DNA from: an uncultured bacterium
Lineage (GTDB): Bacteria; Pseudomonadota; Alphaproteobacteria; Sphingomonadales; Sphingomonadaceae
Length of the DNA stretch: 64,000 nt
NCBI GenBank assembly: GCA_942636505.2
Contig: CALOGB020000055.1
Span: 124,001-188,000, forward strand
Reading direction: 5' to 3'
Shown: positions 23,210 through 31,955 of the stretch, one piece after another
How positions within the stretch are numbered: position 1 is the first letter of the stretch
Layout: each line of letters begins with the position of its first letter
Translations under genes and position numbers: made by a program
The notes under the pieces: generated by a model
The model's database searches: none
What the model was told of the DNA's origin: nothing
What the model saw: the letters and a program-made list of their open reading frames with translations, nothing else

Positions 23210-25687
23210 TTGGACACGGCGACGCACACCGCGCCCCTTTTCGACGCGATGATCCATGCCGAGCGCTGGATCGCCGACTATTGCGCGCACACTACTGGCG
23301 CCGACGTGCTCTGCAAGGATGCCGACCCGGCCTGGGCAGCGATGTTCGCCGAGCTCGCGATGGTCGCCTCGGACGACCTCGGCCACATCCGTGAACGCGT
23401 CCAGCGGCATGCGGTCGACATCGGCACCGGCTTCCGGATAGCCGACGAACCCGATGAGCGCCCCTGGCCCGTCTCGCCCGTACCCTTGCTGATTGAGGCC
23501 GGCGAATGGGCGGGCATCGAGCGCGGTGTGATCCAGCGCGCGACGTTGATGGAGACGGTGATCGCCGACCTCTACGGCGAGGGAAAGCTGGTCGCCGACG
23601 GCCACATCCCCGCCGCGCTCGTGACCGGCAGCCCGTTCTTCCTGCGACCGATGGTCGGGCTCGACCCGCCCGGCGGCCGCCATCTCGATTTCATCGCGAT
23701 CGATCTCGGCCGCGGGCCGACCGGCGAGTGGCGCGTGCTCGCCGATCACCTCCGCGCGCCCGCCGGTGCCGGTTACGCGCTGGAGAACCGGATCGCCGTC
23801 AGCCGCACGCTCGGCGGGTTGCAGGATCGGCTCAACGTCCAGCGTCACGCGCCGTTCTTCGCCGCCTTCCGCGCCGGGATCGCGGCGATGTGCAAGCGGA
23901 CCGATCCGCGGATCGGGCTGCTCACCCCCGGCCGGTTCAACCCGAGCTATCCCGAACAGGCGCATCTCGCGCGGTATCTGGGGCTGTTGCTGGTCGAGGG
24001 TGCCGATCTCGCTGCGCTCGAGGACAAGGTCTATGTCCGCACCATTGGTGGGCTCAAGCGAATCGATGCGCTGTGGCGGCGGCTCGACCCGCGGCTGCTC
24101 GATCCGCTGGCGTTCGACACGCATTCGCAGATTGGCGTGCCCGGGCTGATCGACGCGTACGCCGCCGGCAATGTCGTGCTGTCGAACGCGCCGGGCTCCG
24201 CCGTGCTGGAGGCGCCGGCGTTCTCCGCGTTCCTGCCACAGCTTGCGAAATCGCTGCTTGGGGAAGACCTGCTGCTCCCTAACATCGCGACGTGGTGGTG
24301 CGGGCAGGACGGCGCGCGCGCGCAGGTCGAGGCGAATTTCGATCGTTTGCTGATCGGCCCGGCGTTCCATGCGCGGCCTCTCGGCATGACTGGTGCACCG
24401 ACCGCAGGCGCCGACATCACCGGCGAAGACCGGACGCGCCTGCTCGCCGACATGGCGAACAGGCCGCAGGATTATGTCGGGCAGGAACTGGTCCAGCTCT
24501 CGACGATGCCGGTCGTGGTCGGCGATGCGCTGGTCCCCCGCCCCTTCACCCTGCGCGTCTTCGCGGCGCGTAACGGCGACGGCGAATGGACCGTCCTCCC
24601 CGGCGGGTTCGCGCGGATCGGCGAGCATCCCGACGCGCGGGCGGCGGTGATGGGCGAAGGCATCTGGTCCGCCGACGTCTGCATCTATGGTGCCGAGCCG
24701 GTCGCGCCGGTGTCGTTGCTGACTGCCGCGGACTCGCTCCAGGTGCGGCGCAATCCGGGGACCTTGCCGAGCCGGGTGGCGGACAATTTCTACTGGCTCG
24801 GGCGCTATCTGGAGCGCGGCGAGGCGCTGCTCGGCGCGATCCGCGTGATGCTCGGCAACTCGATCGACGTCGACGGGGGTGCCGTGCTGTCGCCCACCAC
24901 GGTCGGCAAGCTGGTCGGGCTGATCGTCGGTGCTGGCAGCGCGCCGCACCCGCCGTCGCTGCGCCGTGCCGACCTGACCGCGCTCGCCCGCACCGCGATG
25001 GAGGACGAGCGCTGGCAATCGATCCTGACGCTCAACCGCCACGCGCGCGAGATCGGCGAAGGCTCGCGCGACCGGCTGTCGGCGGACATGGTGCGGCTGC
25101 TCGAGGCGCCCTTCCCTACCCACCGTGGCATGCTCGAGCGTGCGGGGTCGCTGCAGCGGCGCTATGCGGCGATCGCCGGGCTGTCAGCGGAGCATATGGG
25201 GCGGACGGCGGCGTGGCGCTTTCATGATCTCGGGCGGCGGATCGAACGGGCGATGGCGATGGCGCGGGCGATCCGGCTGTTCGGGATGCCGGGAGCGTCG
25301 CCGGACGATCTGTCGGTGCTGCTCGACCTGGCCGATAGCCAGATCAGTTATCGGCAGCGCTATCCGACAGGGATCGCGCGGGTGCCGGTGATGGATCTGG
25401 TCGCGCTCGATCCGGGCAATCCTCGGTCGTTGGCGTTTTCGGCGGAGCGGATCGCGGCGCGGTTGGCGGAGTTGCCGGTGCTAAGCGACGACGAGATGGC
25501 GGAGCCGCAACAGGCGCAGGCGACGGGATTGCAGGCGATCGTGATGACCGCGACCGCGGCGGAGTTGAATGCGGAGACGCTGGGGGATATCGAGCGGCGC
25601 CTCGGCGCGGTGTCGGATGCGCTGGCGCGGCGGTATTTTCTGCAGGGGGCCGAGCCGTTGCGGACTAGCGGGCTGACGTTGGCGTGA
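23210..25687 (+). CDS. Fused circularly permuted ATP-grasp and alpha-E domain protein
   Basis: 825 aa. Residues 1-500 match the circularly permuted type-2 ATP-grasp family (HAVDIGTGFRIADEPDERPW, RPMVGLDPPGGRHLDFIAID, RVLADHLRAPAGAGYALENR, GLLTPGRFNPSYPEQ, KVYVRTIGGLKRIDALWRR). Residues 510-810 match the alpha-E helical domain (RVADNFYWLGRYLERGE, RRIERAMAMARAIRLFG). In many bacteria these are two genes; here they are one. Comparative work places such proteins with transglutaminases as predicted peptide-ligating/processing systems. The start is TTG at 23210; ATG 23249 is an alternative. The transglutaminase gene follows. Confidence 0.9.
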   Translation: MDTATHTAPLFDAMIHAERWIADYCAHTTGADVLCKDADPAWAAMFAELAMVASDDLGHIRERVQRHAVDIGTGFRIADEPDERPWPVSPVPLLIEAGEWAGIERGVIQRATLMETVIADLYGEGKLVADGHIPAALVTGSPFFLRPMVGLDPPGGRHLDFIAIDLGRGPTGEWRVLADHLRAPAGAGYALENRIAVSRTLGGLQDRLNVQRHAPFFAAFRAGIAAMCKRTDPRIGLLTPGRFNPSYPEQAHLARYLGLLLVEGADLAALEDKVYVRTIGGLKRIDALWRRLDPRLLDPLAFDTHSQIGVPGLIDAYAAGNVVLSNAPGSAVLEAPAFSAFLPQLAKSLLGEDLLLPNIATWWCGQDGARAQVEANFDRLLIGPAFHARPLGMTGAPTAGADITGEDRTRLLADMANRPQDYVGQELVQLSTMPVVVGDALVPRPFTLRVFAARNGDGEWTVLPGGFARIGEHPDARAAVMGEGIWSADVCIYGAEPVAPVSLLTAADSLQVRRNPGTLPSRVADNFYWLGRYLERGEALLGAIRVMLGNSIDVDGGAVLSPTTVGKLVGLIVGAGSAPHPPSLRRADLTALARTAMEDERWQSILTLNRHAREIGEGSRDRLSADMVRLLEAPFPTHRGMLERAGSLQRRYAAIAGLSAEHMGRTAAWRFHDLGRRIERAMAMARAIRLFGMPGASPDDLSVLLDLADSQISYRQRYPTGIARVPVMDLVALDPGNPRSLAFSAERIAARLAELPVLSDDEMAEPQQAQATGLQAIVMTATAAELNAETLGDIERRLGAVSDALARRYFLQGAEPLRTSGLTLA

Positions 25688-25700
25688 GGGACGTGAGCGT

Positions 25701-25838
25701 GCAAATCCTCCCCGGTACGGGGAGGGGGACCATGCAGCGCATGGTGGAGGGGGCTCTCCACCAGCGCACCGTTCGTGGCGCCCCCCCTCCACCACCAGCA
25801 AGCTGGCGGTCCCCCTCCCCGTACCGGGGAGGATTTGC
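25701..25838. repeat. Palindromic repeat, family B copy 2 (supplies the transglutaminase ribosome-binding site)
   Basis: The outer arms are exact inverted copies of about 31 bases beginning GCAAATCCTCCCCGG. The right arm ends GGGGAGGATTTGC directly against the next gene's ATG, putting GGAGG at normal Shine-Dalgarno distance. Confidence 0.9.
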
Positions 25839-26732
25839 ATGATCTACGATATTCGCCACGTCACGACGTTCGACTACGGCGCGAGCGTCAAGTTCGCGCG
25901 GTGCAATTTGCGGTTGAAGCCGATCGACTGGCCGGGTCAGCGGCTCGATTCCTACGCGCTGTCGGTGCATCCGGCGGGGCGTACCAGTCCGGCGCGCGCG
26001 GAGGCAGGGCTTGCCAACGTCACGAGGCTGGTGGTCGACAGCCCGGTCCGGCATCTGACGATCGAGAGCCGGTCGCGGATGACGGTGGATCGCCTCGTGC
26101 CCGTCCCCGACGCGAGCGATCCGACGTTGGGCGAGATCGCGGCGATGGCGCGGGCGAGCACCGACCTCTCTGCGGCGAGCCCGGCGAATTACATTTATCC
26201 CTCGCCGCTGATCCCGCTCGACCAGGCGATCGCGGACTATTGCGCGGTCGATCTCGACCCTTCGCGCGGCGCACTGGAGGCCGGGATCGCGCTCGCGCGC
26301 CGGATCCAGGTGGAGTTCGAATTCGATGCCGACGCGACGCTGGTCGATACGCCGCCGCACGAGGCGTTCCTCCAGCGCAAGGGCGTGTGCCAGGATTTCG
26401 CGCAGATCATGATCACCGGCCTGCGCGCGGCGGGTCTACCGGCGGCGTATGCGTCGGGGTATATCCGGACGATCCCGCCCGAGGGTCAGCCGCGGCTGGT
26501 CGGGGCGGATGCGACGCATGCCTGGGTGCTGCTGTGGTGCGGGCCGGTGCGCGGCTGGGTCGGAGTCGATCCCACCAACGGGATCTGGATGGCGAGCGAT
26601 CACATCGTGATGGCGGTCGGGCGGGACTATGCGGAGATCGCGCCGGTGGATGGGGTTGTGCTCGGGTCGGGAGCGCAGAACATGGATGTGAGCGTGGATG
26701 TCGCGCCTTTGGATGAGGCTACTCAGGCCTAA
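25839..26732 (+). CDS. Transglutaminase-like cysteine protease/ligase family protein
   Basis: 297 aa. An N-terminal beta domain (MIYDIRHVTTFDYGASVKF) precedes the transglutaminase core with catalytic triad C184 (KGVCQDFAQI), H227 (ATHAWVLLW) and D244 (VGVDPTNGIW). No signal peptide. It is the partner of the upstream ATP-grasp/alpha-E fusion in a conserved predicted peptide modification cassette; the usual third partner, a proteasome-like Anbu peptidase, is not in the window. The start codon abuts repeat B2, which provides its ribosome-binding site. Confidence 0.92.
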   Translation: MIYDIRHVTTFDYGASVKFARCNLRLKPIDWPGQRLDSYALSVHPAGRTSPARAEAGLANVTRLVVDSPVRHLTIESRSRMTVDRLVPVPDASDPTLGEIAAMARASTDLSAASPANYIYPSPLIPLDQAIADYCAVDLDPSRGALEAGIALARRIQVEFEFDADATLVDTPPHEAFLQRKGVCQDFAQIMITGLRAAGLPAAYASGYIRTIPPEGQPRLVGADATHAWVLLWCGPVRGWVGVDPTNGIWMASDHIVMAVGRDYAEIAPVDGVVLGSGAQNMDVSVDVAPLDEATQA

Positions 26733-26739
26733 ACTTCCG

Positions 26740-26822
26740 AACCCCCTCCCCGCGAAGGCGAGAGTCCAGGCCACAAGCGTCATCCATTGTTACCCTGAGC
26801 TCCCGCTTTCGCGGGAGAACAC
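26740..26822. repeat. Degenerate palindromic repeat (CGCGAAGGCGAG / CTCCCGCTTTCGCGGGAG type)
   Basis: Weak inverted pair of the same style as the 23038 element, one arm eroded, between the convergent transglutaminase and a 47-aa gene. Confidence 0.5.
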
Positions 26823-26845
26823 GGTGGGTCTGGAGTGTAGCGGTC

Positions 26846-26989
26846 TTACTTCTCGTCGTGCGGGTTCGGATACGAGCCGCCGCCGCTTTCGCCGCCCTTG
26901 TCCTTGGCCGGCGCGTCGTTGACGCCGTCCTTCTCCTTCGCGCCATCGTCGTTCTTCGGCACGCCCTGCATCGGTTGCTTATCAGTCAT
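26846..26989 (-). CDS. Small hydrophilic hypothetical protein (47 aa)
   Basis: ATG at 26989 with GAGGA six bases upstream. The product is entirely polar and charged (MTDKQPMQGVPKNDDGAKEK..., ending in a GGESGGGSYPNPHDEK tail), so probably disordered, with no membrane span or signal. It is divergent from the J-domain gene. Similar short disordered proteins in other bacteria are often stress-related, but nothing here proves that. Confidence 0.6.
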   Translation of the reverse strand: MTDKQPMQGVPKNDDGAKEKDGVNDAPAKDKGGESGGGSYPNPHDEK

Positions 26990-27083
26990 GATCGTTCCTC
27001 TCATGCAACCAAACACCCCGCGCGCAATTGCGTTGCGCGGGCGCTCGCCCCACATAGACGCGCAAGTTAGAATGGGGACGTAA

Positions 27084-28022
27084 GTGGCCGATCCGTACAA
27101 GACTCTGGGTGTAGCGCGCGACGCGACCGAAGCCGACATCAAGAAGGCGTACCGCAAGCTCGCGAAGGAGCTTCATCCCGATCGCAACAAGGACAATCCT
27201 AAAGCATCGGAGCGGTTCAGCACGGTCACCAACGCGTACGACCTGCTGAACGACAAGGATAAGCGCGCACGGTTCGATCGCGGCGAGATCGACGGCGACG
27301 GCAATCCGGCGTCGCCGTTCGGCTTCGGCGGTGGCGGCGGCGGGCGACCGCAGCCCGGCGGCGGCTTCCGCAGCGAAGGCTATGAGAGCGGCGCCGGCGG
27401 GGCCGACATGAGCGACATCTTCGAAGGCCTGTTCGGCGGCGCGCAGCGGGGCGGCGGCGGCGGGTTCTCCGGCGGCTTCGGCCGGCGCCCGCAGCCCAGG
27501 GGCGAGAATGCTGCGTATCGCCTGCAGGTGCCGTTCGTCGAGGCGGCGACGCTGGAGCCGCAGCGCGTGACGCTCGCAGACGGCAAGACGCTCGACCTCA
27601 AGCTCCCCGCCGGGGTCGAGACCGGCACGCAGATGAAGCTCGCCGGCAAGGGCGAGCCCGGTCCGGGCGGCGCGGGCGATGCGATCCTGACGATCGAGGT
27701 CCAGCCGCACAAATTCTTCACCCGTGACGGCGACGACGTCCGCCTCGACCTGCCAATCACGCTCGCCGAAGCTGTCCTGGGCGGTTCGGTCAAGGCACCG
27801 ACGGTCGACAAGCCGGTGATGCTGACGATCCCCAAGGGCACGACCTCGGGCAAGACGCTGCGCCTCAAGGGCAAGGGGTTCCACAAGAAGGGCGGCACGC
27901 GGGGCGACCAGTTGGTCACGCTGATGATCGACATTCCCGCGAGCGATGCGGCGCTGACCGCGTTCGTCGAAAGCTGGGATGGGCGCAACGCGGGGAACCC
28001 TCGGGGGGCTATGGGCGTCTGA
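27084..28022 (+). CDS. DnaJ C-terminal/J-domain co-chaperone (CbpA-like)
   Basis: 312 aa. The J domain occupies residues 1-68 with HPD at 31-33 (KELHPDRNK). A Gly/Phe-rich linker follows at about 78-140 (FGFGGGGGGRPQPGGGF), then the two-barrel DnaJ C-terminal substrate domain (LADGKTLDLKLPAGVETGTQ; LDLPITLAEAVLGGSVKAPT). The zinc-finger CxxCxGxG repeats are absent, which makes it CbpA-like (type II) rather than DnaJ. It stimulates Hsp70 ATPase and delivers substrates. GTG start at 27084. Followed by yihY and fabI on the same strand. Confidence 0.93.
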   Translation: MADPYKTLGVARDATEADIKKAYRKLAKELHPDRNKDNPKASERFSTVTNAYDLLNDKDKRARFDRGEIDGDGNPASPFGFGGGGGGRPQPGGGFRSEGYESGAGGADMSDIFEGLFGGAQRGGGGGFSGGFGRRPQPRGENAAYRLQVPFVEAATLEPQRVTLADGKTLDLKLPAGVETGTQMKLAGKGEPGPGGAGDAILTIEVQPHKFFTRDGDDVRLDLPITLAEAVLGGSVKAPTVDKPVMLTIPKGTTSGKTLRLKGKGFHKKGGTRGDQLVTLMIDIPASDAALTAFVESWDGRNAGNPRGAMGV

Positions 28023-28029
28023 ACGCCTT

Positions 28030-28995
28030 GTGAATGATAATACCCTAACGCCCGAAGCGCGCGCGCACGATCATGGTGCGGCGCGCGCCCGTCTCACTCG
28101 CGGCATGGCGAAGGTCAGGCCAGGCAGCTACGCGTTCGAAATCGTCAAGCGAGCGGCCGTCGGCGTGTTCAACGACGGCTTCATCCACGCGGGGAACCTC
28201 GCTTATCTCGCGTTGATGACGGTGTTCCCGTTCTTCATCGTCGCCGCCGCAATCCTGTCGATCTTCGGGCAGAGCGTCGAGACGGTGCGGGCGGTCGAGT
28301 CGTTCCTCAACGTCCTGCCGCCCAACGTCGGCGACCTGTTGCGCAAGCCGATCGCCGATGTGCTCGCCGCGCGGACCGGATCGCTGCTGTGGCTGGGCGC
28401 GCTTGTCGGGTTGTGGACGGTCGGCAGCTTCGTCGAGACGATCCGCGACATCTTCCACCGTGCCTACGGGATCAAGGCGACCGCGCCGTTCTGGAAATCG
28501 CGGCTGGGGTCGTCCGCAGTGATCATTCTGTCGGTGGTGATCGCGCTGCTCTCGTTCCTCGTCCAGGGTATCCTGACCGCGGCGGAGCAGTTCATCTACC
28601 GCCTCGTCCCCTTCGCGCAGGACGCCGCCGGGTGGGTCGGGCTGTCGCGGCTCATTCCCGGCCTGCTCATGTTCGGCGCGCTATACCTGCTGTTCTACTC
28701 GGTGACGCCGTCGCGCTATCGCTATTCGAAGTGCCGCAAATGGCCGGGTGCGCTGTTCACGACCGCCTGGTGGGTCAGCGCGACCGCGTTGCTGCCGGTG
28801 ATCCTGTCGCGGCTTGGCGGCTACGACCTCACCTATGGCAGCTTGGCGGGTGTCGTCATCATGCTGTTGTTTTTCTATGTCATCGGGCTCGGCCTCGTAT
28901 TCGGTGCGCATCTGAACGCAGCACTGGCGGAACCCCCCGAAACAACGCTAGAGCAGCCTGCTACGGATATGCAGGTAGAGGCGGGGACGGCGTGA
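28030..28995 (+). CDS. YihY/virulence factor BrkB family membrane protein
   Basis: About 321 aa, inner membrane, six hydrophobic spans. Family features: FNDGFIHAGNLAYLALMTVFP, FLNVLPPNV, WTVGSFVETIRDIFHRAYG, YSVTPSRYRYSKCRKWPGAL and YGSLAGVVIMLLFFYVIGL. Function unknown despite the old RNase BN label. The GTG at 28030 is taken as start because it lies just after the J-domain stop; ATG 28105 (296 aa) is equally possible, and neither has a strong ribosome-binding site. The stop overlaps the fabI start (GTGA). Confidence 0.88.
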   Translation: MNDNTLTPEARAHDHGAARARLTRGMAKVRPGSYAFEIVKRAAVGVFNDGFIHAGNLAYLALMTVFPFFIVAAAILSIFGQSVETVRAVESFLNVLPPNVGDLLRKPIADVLAARTGSLLWLGALVGLWTVGSFVETIRDIFHRAYGIKATAPFWKSRLGSSAVIILSVVIALLSFLVQGILTAAEQFIYRLVPFAQDAAGWVGLSRLIPGLLMFGALYLLFYSVTPSRYRYSKCRKWPGALFTTAWWVSATALLPVILSRLGGYDLTYGSLAGVVIMLLFFYVIGLGLVFGAHLNAALAEPPETTLEQPATDMQVEAGTA

Positions 28996-29795
28996 ACGGT
29001 TTGATGGCGGGCAAGCGTGGGCTGATCATGGGCTTGGCGAACGACAAGTCGCTGGCCTGGGGGATCGCCAAGAAGCTGTCCGAAGCGGGCGCGGAACTCG
29101 CGTTCAGCTACCAGGGGGAGACGATGGAAAAGCGCGTGCGCCCGCTCGCCGAGCAATTGGGCGTGGCGCGGCTGTTCGACTGCGACGTGTCGGACATGGG
29201 TGCGCTCGACGCGACCTTCGACAAGCTCGCCGAGGAATGGCCGACGATCGACTTCGTGGTTCACGCGATCGGCTTTTCGGACAAGAACGAGCTGCGTGGG
29301 CGGTTCGTCGATACCAGCCTCGACAATTTCCTGATGACGATGAACATCTCGGTGTATTCGTTCGTCGCGGTGGCGCAACGTGCGGCCAAGATGATGACCG
29401 AGGGCGGCGCGATGCTGACGCTCAGCTATTACGGCGCGGAGAAGGTCATTCCGCATTACAACGTCATGGGCGTGGCGAAGGCGGCGCTGGAGACGAGCGT
29501 GCAGTATCTCGCTGTCGATCTGGGCCGCGACAATATCCGCGTGAATGCGATCTCGGCGGGGCCGATCAAGACGCTGGCGGCGAGCGGCATTGGCGATTTT
29601 CGCCTGATTTTGAAGTGGAACGAGCTGAATTCGCCGCTGAAGCGCAACGTGACGATCGACGACGTCGGCGGCGCTGGGCTGTATCTGCTGAGCGACCTGG
29701 CTTCAGGCGTGACCGGCGAGACGCACCACGTGGACGCGGGCTACAACGTGATCGGCATGAAGGCCGAAGACGCCCCCGATATCGCACTGGCATAG
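28992..29795 (+). CDS. fabI: Enoyl-[acyl-carrier-protein] reductase (NADH) FabI
   Basis: 267 aa, last reductive step of type II fatty acid elongation. Nucleotide-binding N-terminus GLIMGLANDKSLAWGIAKKL, catalytic Tyr-x6-Lys in YNVMGVAK, and SAGPIKTLAASGI before the substrate loop. The start is GTG at 28992 (MNGLMAGKRG), overlapping the yihY stop and preceded by a purine-rich AGAGGCGGGG; ATG 29004 is an alternative. It is the target family of triclosan and isoniazid-like inhibitors. Confidence 0.95.
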   Translation: MNGLMAGKRGLIMGLANDKSLAWGIAKKLSEAGAELAFSYQGETMEKRVRPLAEQLGVARLFDCDVSDMGALDATFDKLAEEWPTIDFVVHAIGFSDKNELRGRFVDTSLDNFLMTMNISVYSFVAVAQRAAKMMTEGGAMLTLSYYGAEKVIPHYNVMGVAKAALETSVQYLAVDLGRDNIRVNAISAGPIKTLAASGIGDFRLILKWNELNSPLKRNVTIDDVGGAGLYLLSDLASGVTGETHHVDAGYNVIGMKAEDAPDIALA

Positions 29796-29804
29796 AGTTC
29801 AGCG

Positions 29805-30065
29805 ATGCCCGTGATCTTCTCCGATCGCGGGTTTCGCTTCCATTTCTACTCCAGCGAAGGCGATCCGCGCGAGCCTATGCACGTCCACGTCGCAAAGCGC
29901 GGCGAGGGAGACGCGAAGTTTTGGCTTTATCCCGAAGTGGCGATGGCCGATAACCGTGGACTGGATGCACGCACCCTGCGATGGCTCACCGAGCAGATAG
30001 GTCTTCGCAGGCCAGAAATCGTGAGCGCATGGCATGAGCATTTCGGTACGCCCGACGAGCGTTGA
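29805..30065 (+). CDS. DUF4160 domain protein
   Basis: 86 aa matching DUF4160: MPVIFSDRGFRFHFYSSEGD, EPMHVHVAKRGEGDAKFWL, and the C-terminal [13 protein letters not shown] pattern. It overlaps the DUF2442 gene by 32 bases. DUF4160 and DUF2442 genes are frequent neighbours and have been predicted as a toxin-antitoxin-like pair, without firm biochemical proof that I know of. It sits nine bases after fabI. Confidence 0.88.
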   Translation: MPVIFSDRGFRFHFYSSEGDPREPMHVHVAKRGEGDAKFWLYPEVAMADNRGLDARTLRWLTEQIGLRRPEIVSAWHEHFGTPDER

Positions 30066-30288
30066 ATTCGACGAGGACCAGATGTGGGTCCGGCTCGATG
30101 ATGGCCGCACCTTGGGTGTGCCACTCGCCTGGTATCCGCGATTGCTGCACGGCTCGCCCGCCGATCGCGGCAAGGTCTGGCTCAGTCCGAGCGGTTTGCA
30201 CTGGGACGAGCTCGACGAGGACATCTCGGTCCAGGGCCTGATCGCCGGCCGCGGCGACATGACACGCACGAACCGCAACGCCGCATGA
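30034..30288 (+). CDS. DUF2442 domain protein
   Basis: 84 aa: [55 protein letters not shown], the complete DUF2442 pattern. The start lies inside the DUF4160 gene, and its TGA overlaps the aroC ATG (ATGA). It is the likely partner of the DUF4160 protein. The tight packing makes aroC translation probably dependent on this pair. Confidence 0.88.
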   Translation: MSISVRPTSVEFDEDQMWVRLDDGRTLGVPLAWYPRLLHGSPADRGKVWLSPSGLHWDELDEDISVQGLIAGRGDMTRTNRNAA

Positions 30289-31352
30289 GCTTCAATACGT
30301 TTGGACGGCTGTTCCGCTTCACGACCTGGGGCGAATCTCACGGCCCTGCGCTAGGTGCGATCGTCGACGGTTGCCCTCCAGGCATTCCGCTGACCGAAGC
30401 GGATATCCAGCCCTGGCTCGACAAGCGCCGGCCCGGCACTTCGCGCTTCACGACGCAGCGGCGCGAGCCGGATACGGTCCGCATCCTCTCGGGCGTGTTC
30501 GAGGGGCGCACGACGGGGACGCCGATCAGCCTGATGATCGAGAATGTCGACCAGCGTTCGAAAGACTATTCGGACGTCGCCAAGGCGTATCGCCCCGGCC
30601 ATGCCGACTATGCCTATGACGCGAAATACGGGTTCCGCGATTTTCGTGGTGGGGGGCGCTCGTCCGCTCGCGAGACCGCCGCGCGCGTTGCCGCCGGTGC
30701 GGTCGCGCGCCTTGTCGTGCCGCAGGTTCGCGTCCGCGCCTGGGTCGAGGCGATCGGTGGCGATGCGATCGATCCGACCAACTTCGACGATGCGCAGATC
30801 GACCAGAACCCGTTCTTCTGCCCCGACGCCGAGGCAGCGCTTCGCTGGGAGGCGCTCGTCGACGCAGCGCGCAAGTCGGGCTCGTCGCTCGGTGCGGTGA
30901 TCGCGTGCGAGGCGACCGGCGTGCCGGCCGGCTGGGGGGCGCCGCTCTATGCCAAGCTCGATTCCGAACTCGCGTCGGCTTGCATGAGCATCAACGCGGT
31001 CAAGGGCATCGAGATCGGCGACGGGTTCGCCGCTGCCGCGCTGTCAGGCGAAGCGAATGCCGATCCGATGCGGCCGGGCGTCGATGGCCCGGAGTTCCTT
31101 GCCAACCACGCGGGCGGCATCGCTGGAGGCATCGCAACCGGCCAGCCGATCACCTTGCGCGTCGCGTTCAAGCCGACCAGCTCAATCCTCACCCCGGTCG
31201 AGACGATCAGCCCGACCGGCGAGGCCGCGACGATCGCCACCAAGGGGCGTCACGACCCGTGCGTCGGCATCCGCGGAGTCCCCGTGGTCGAGGCGATGGT
31301 CGCTCTCGTGCTGGCCGATCAGGCACTGCTGCATCGAGGCCAGTGCGGCTGA
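30285..31352 (+). CDS. aroC: Chorismate synthase
   Basis: 355 aa, FMNH2-dependent last step of the shikimate pathway (EPSP to chorismate). Signatures: [60 protein letters not shown] and [20 protein letters not shown]. Full length. Its start is coupled to the DUF2442 gene. Chorismate feeds PheA, also encoded in this window. Confidence 0.96.
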   Translation: MSFNTFGRLFRFTTWGESHGPALGAIVDGCPPGIPLTEADIQPWLDKRRPGTSRFTTQRREPDTVRILSGVFEGRTTGTPISLMIENVDQRSKDYSDVAKAYRPGHADYAYDAKYGFRDFRGGGRSSARETAARVAAGAVARLVVPQVRVRAWVEAIGGDAIDPTNFDDAQIDQNPFFCPDAEAALRWEALVDAARKSGSSLGAVIACEATGVPAGWGAPLYAKLDSELASACMSINAVKGIEIGDGFAAAALSGEANADPMRPGVDGPEFLANHAGGIAGGIATGQPITLRVAFKPTSSILTPVETISPTGEAATIATKGRHDPCVGIRGVPVVEAMVALVLADQALLHRGQCG

Positions 31353-31408
31353 CGCTGGAACATAAGCCGGACTTAAGCGCTTGCCCTTCAATAACATAGG
31401 AGAGCGAA

Positions 31409-31897
31409 ATGCGTATTCTGACTTCGATCGCAGCAGCAGCGCTGATCATCCCGGGCGTGGCAATGGCACAGACGGGCACCGGCGGCTCGATGGGCGGCAC
31501 CACGGGTGGCACGATGAGCGGCGGCGCCATGGGCGGTTCGACCGCAGGCAGCACGACCGGCGGCATGTCGACCGGCACGATGGACCAGGCCAACCCCTCG
31601 ACCAGCACCCGTTCGACCACGACGACCCGTACGCAGCGTGGCACCAAGGCACGCAGCCGTACGCGTGGCACGACGTCGGGCACCATGAGCGGCACCGGCA
31701 CGACGGGCAGTACGATGTCGGGTACGACCGGTAGCACGATGGGCGCTGACACCATGGGCGGCACGACTGGTACGACGGGCACCACCGGGACGATGGGCGG
31801 AACGATGGGCGGCACCACGGGCACGATGGGTGGCACGACCACCAGCACGATGGGTTCGACCGCGGGCGGGACGACCGGCACGACCACTCCGCGCTGA
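31409..31897 (+). CDS. Secreted Gly/Thr/Met-rich low-complexity protein
   Basis: 162 aa. Signal peptide MRILTSIAAAALIIPGVAMA with likely cleavage before QTG. The mature part is almost only G, T, S and M in irregular GTM/GGTTGTM repeats, interrupted by a basic patch at about 68-86 (TRTQRGTKARSRTRG). Ribosome-binding site AGGAGAG lies five bases upstream. Its own promoter region is the aroC 3' end. It is followed by a strong terminator. Disordered; methionine clusters are reminiscent of periplasmic metal-binding proteins, but no family is recognised. Confidence 0.75.
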   Translation: MRILTSIAAAALIIPGVAMAQTGTGGSMGGTTGGTMSGGAMGGSTAGSTTGGMSTGTMDQANPSTSTRSTTTTRTQRGTKARSRTRGTTSGTMSGTGTTGSTMSGTTGSTMGADTMGGTTGTTGTTGTMGGTMGGTTGTMGGTTTSTMGSTAGGTTGTTTPR

Positions 31898-31919
31898 TCC
31901 CACCGTTCTCACGTAAATG

Positions 31920-31950
31920 AAAAGCCGGGCGAGCGATCGCCCGGCTTTTT
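31920..31950. terminator. Bidirectional rho-independent terminator
   Basis: AAAGCCGGGCGA, loop GCGA, TCGCCCGGCTTTTT on the plus strand; on the minus strand it ends GGCTTTTC. It lies between the convergent Gly/Thr/Met-rich gene and purA and can serve both. Confidence 0.9.
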
Positions 31951-31955
31951 GCGCA

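Noticed and set aside
31357..31381. GGAAC-N16-CGCT upstream of the Gly/Thr/Met-rich gene as EcfG promoter
   Set aside because: The -10 element differs from CGTT at an invariant-looking position and the box straddles the aroC stop region; too weak to annotate.
31207..31887. Minus-strand Val/Pro-rich ORF opposite the Gly/Thr/Met-rich gene
   Set aside because: Its VPPVVP-type repeats are the mirror of the low-complexity plus-strand codons; no ribosome-binding site, and the plus frame has a signal peptide.
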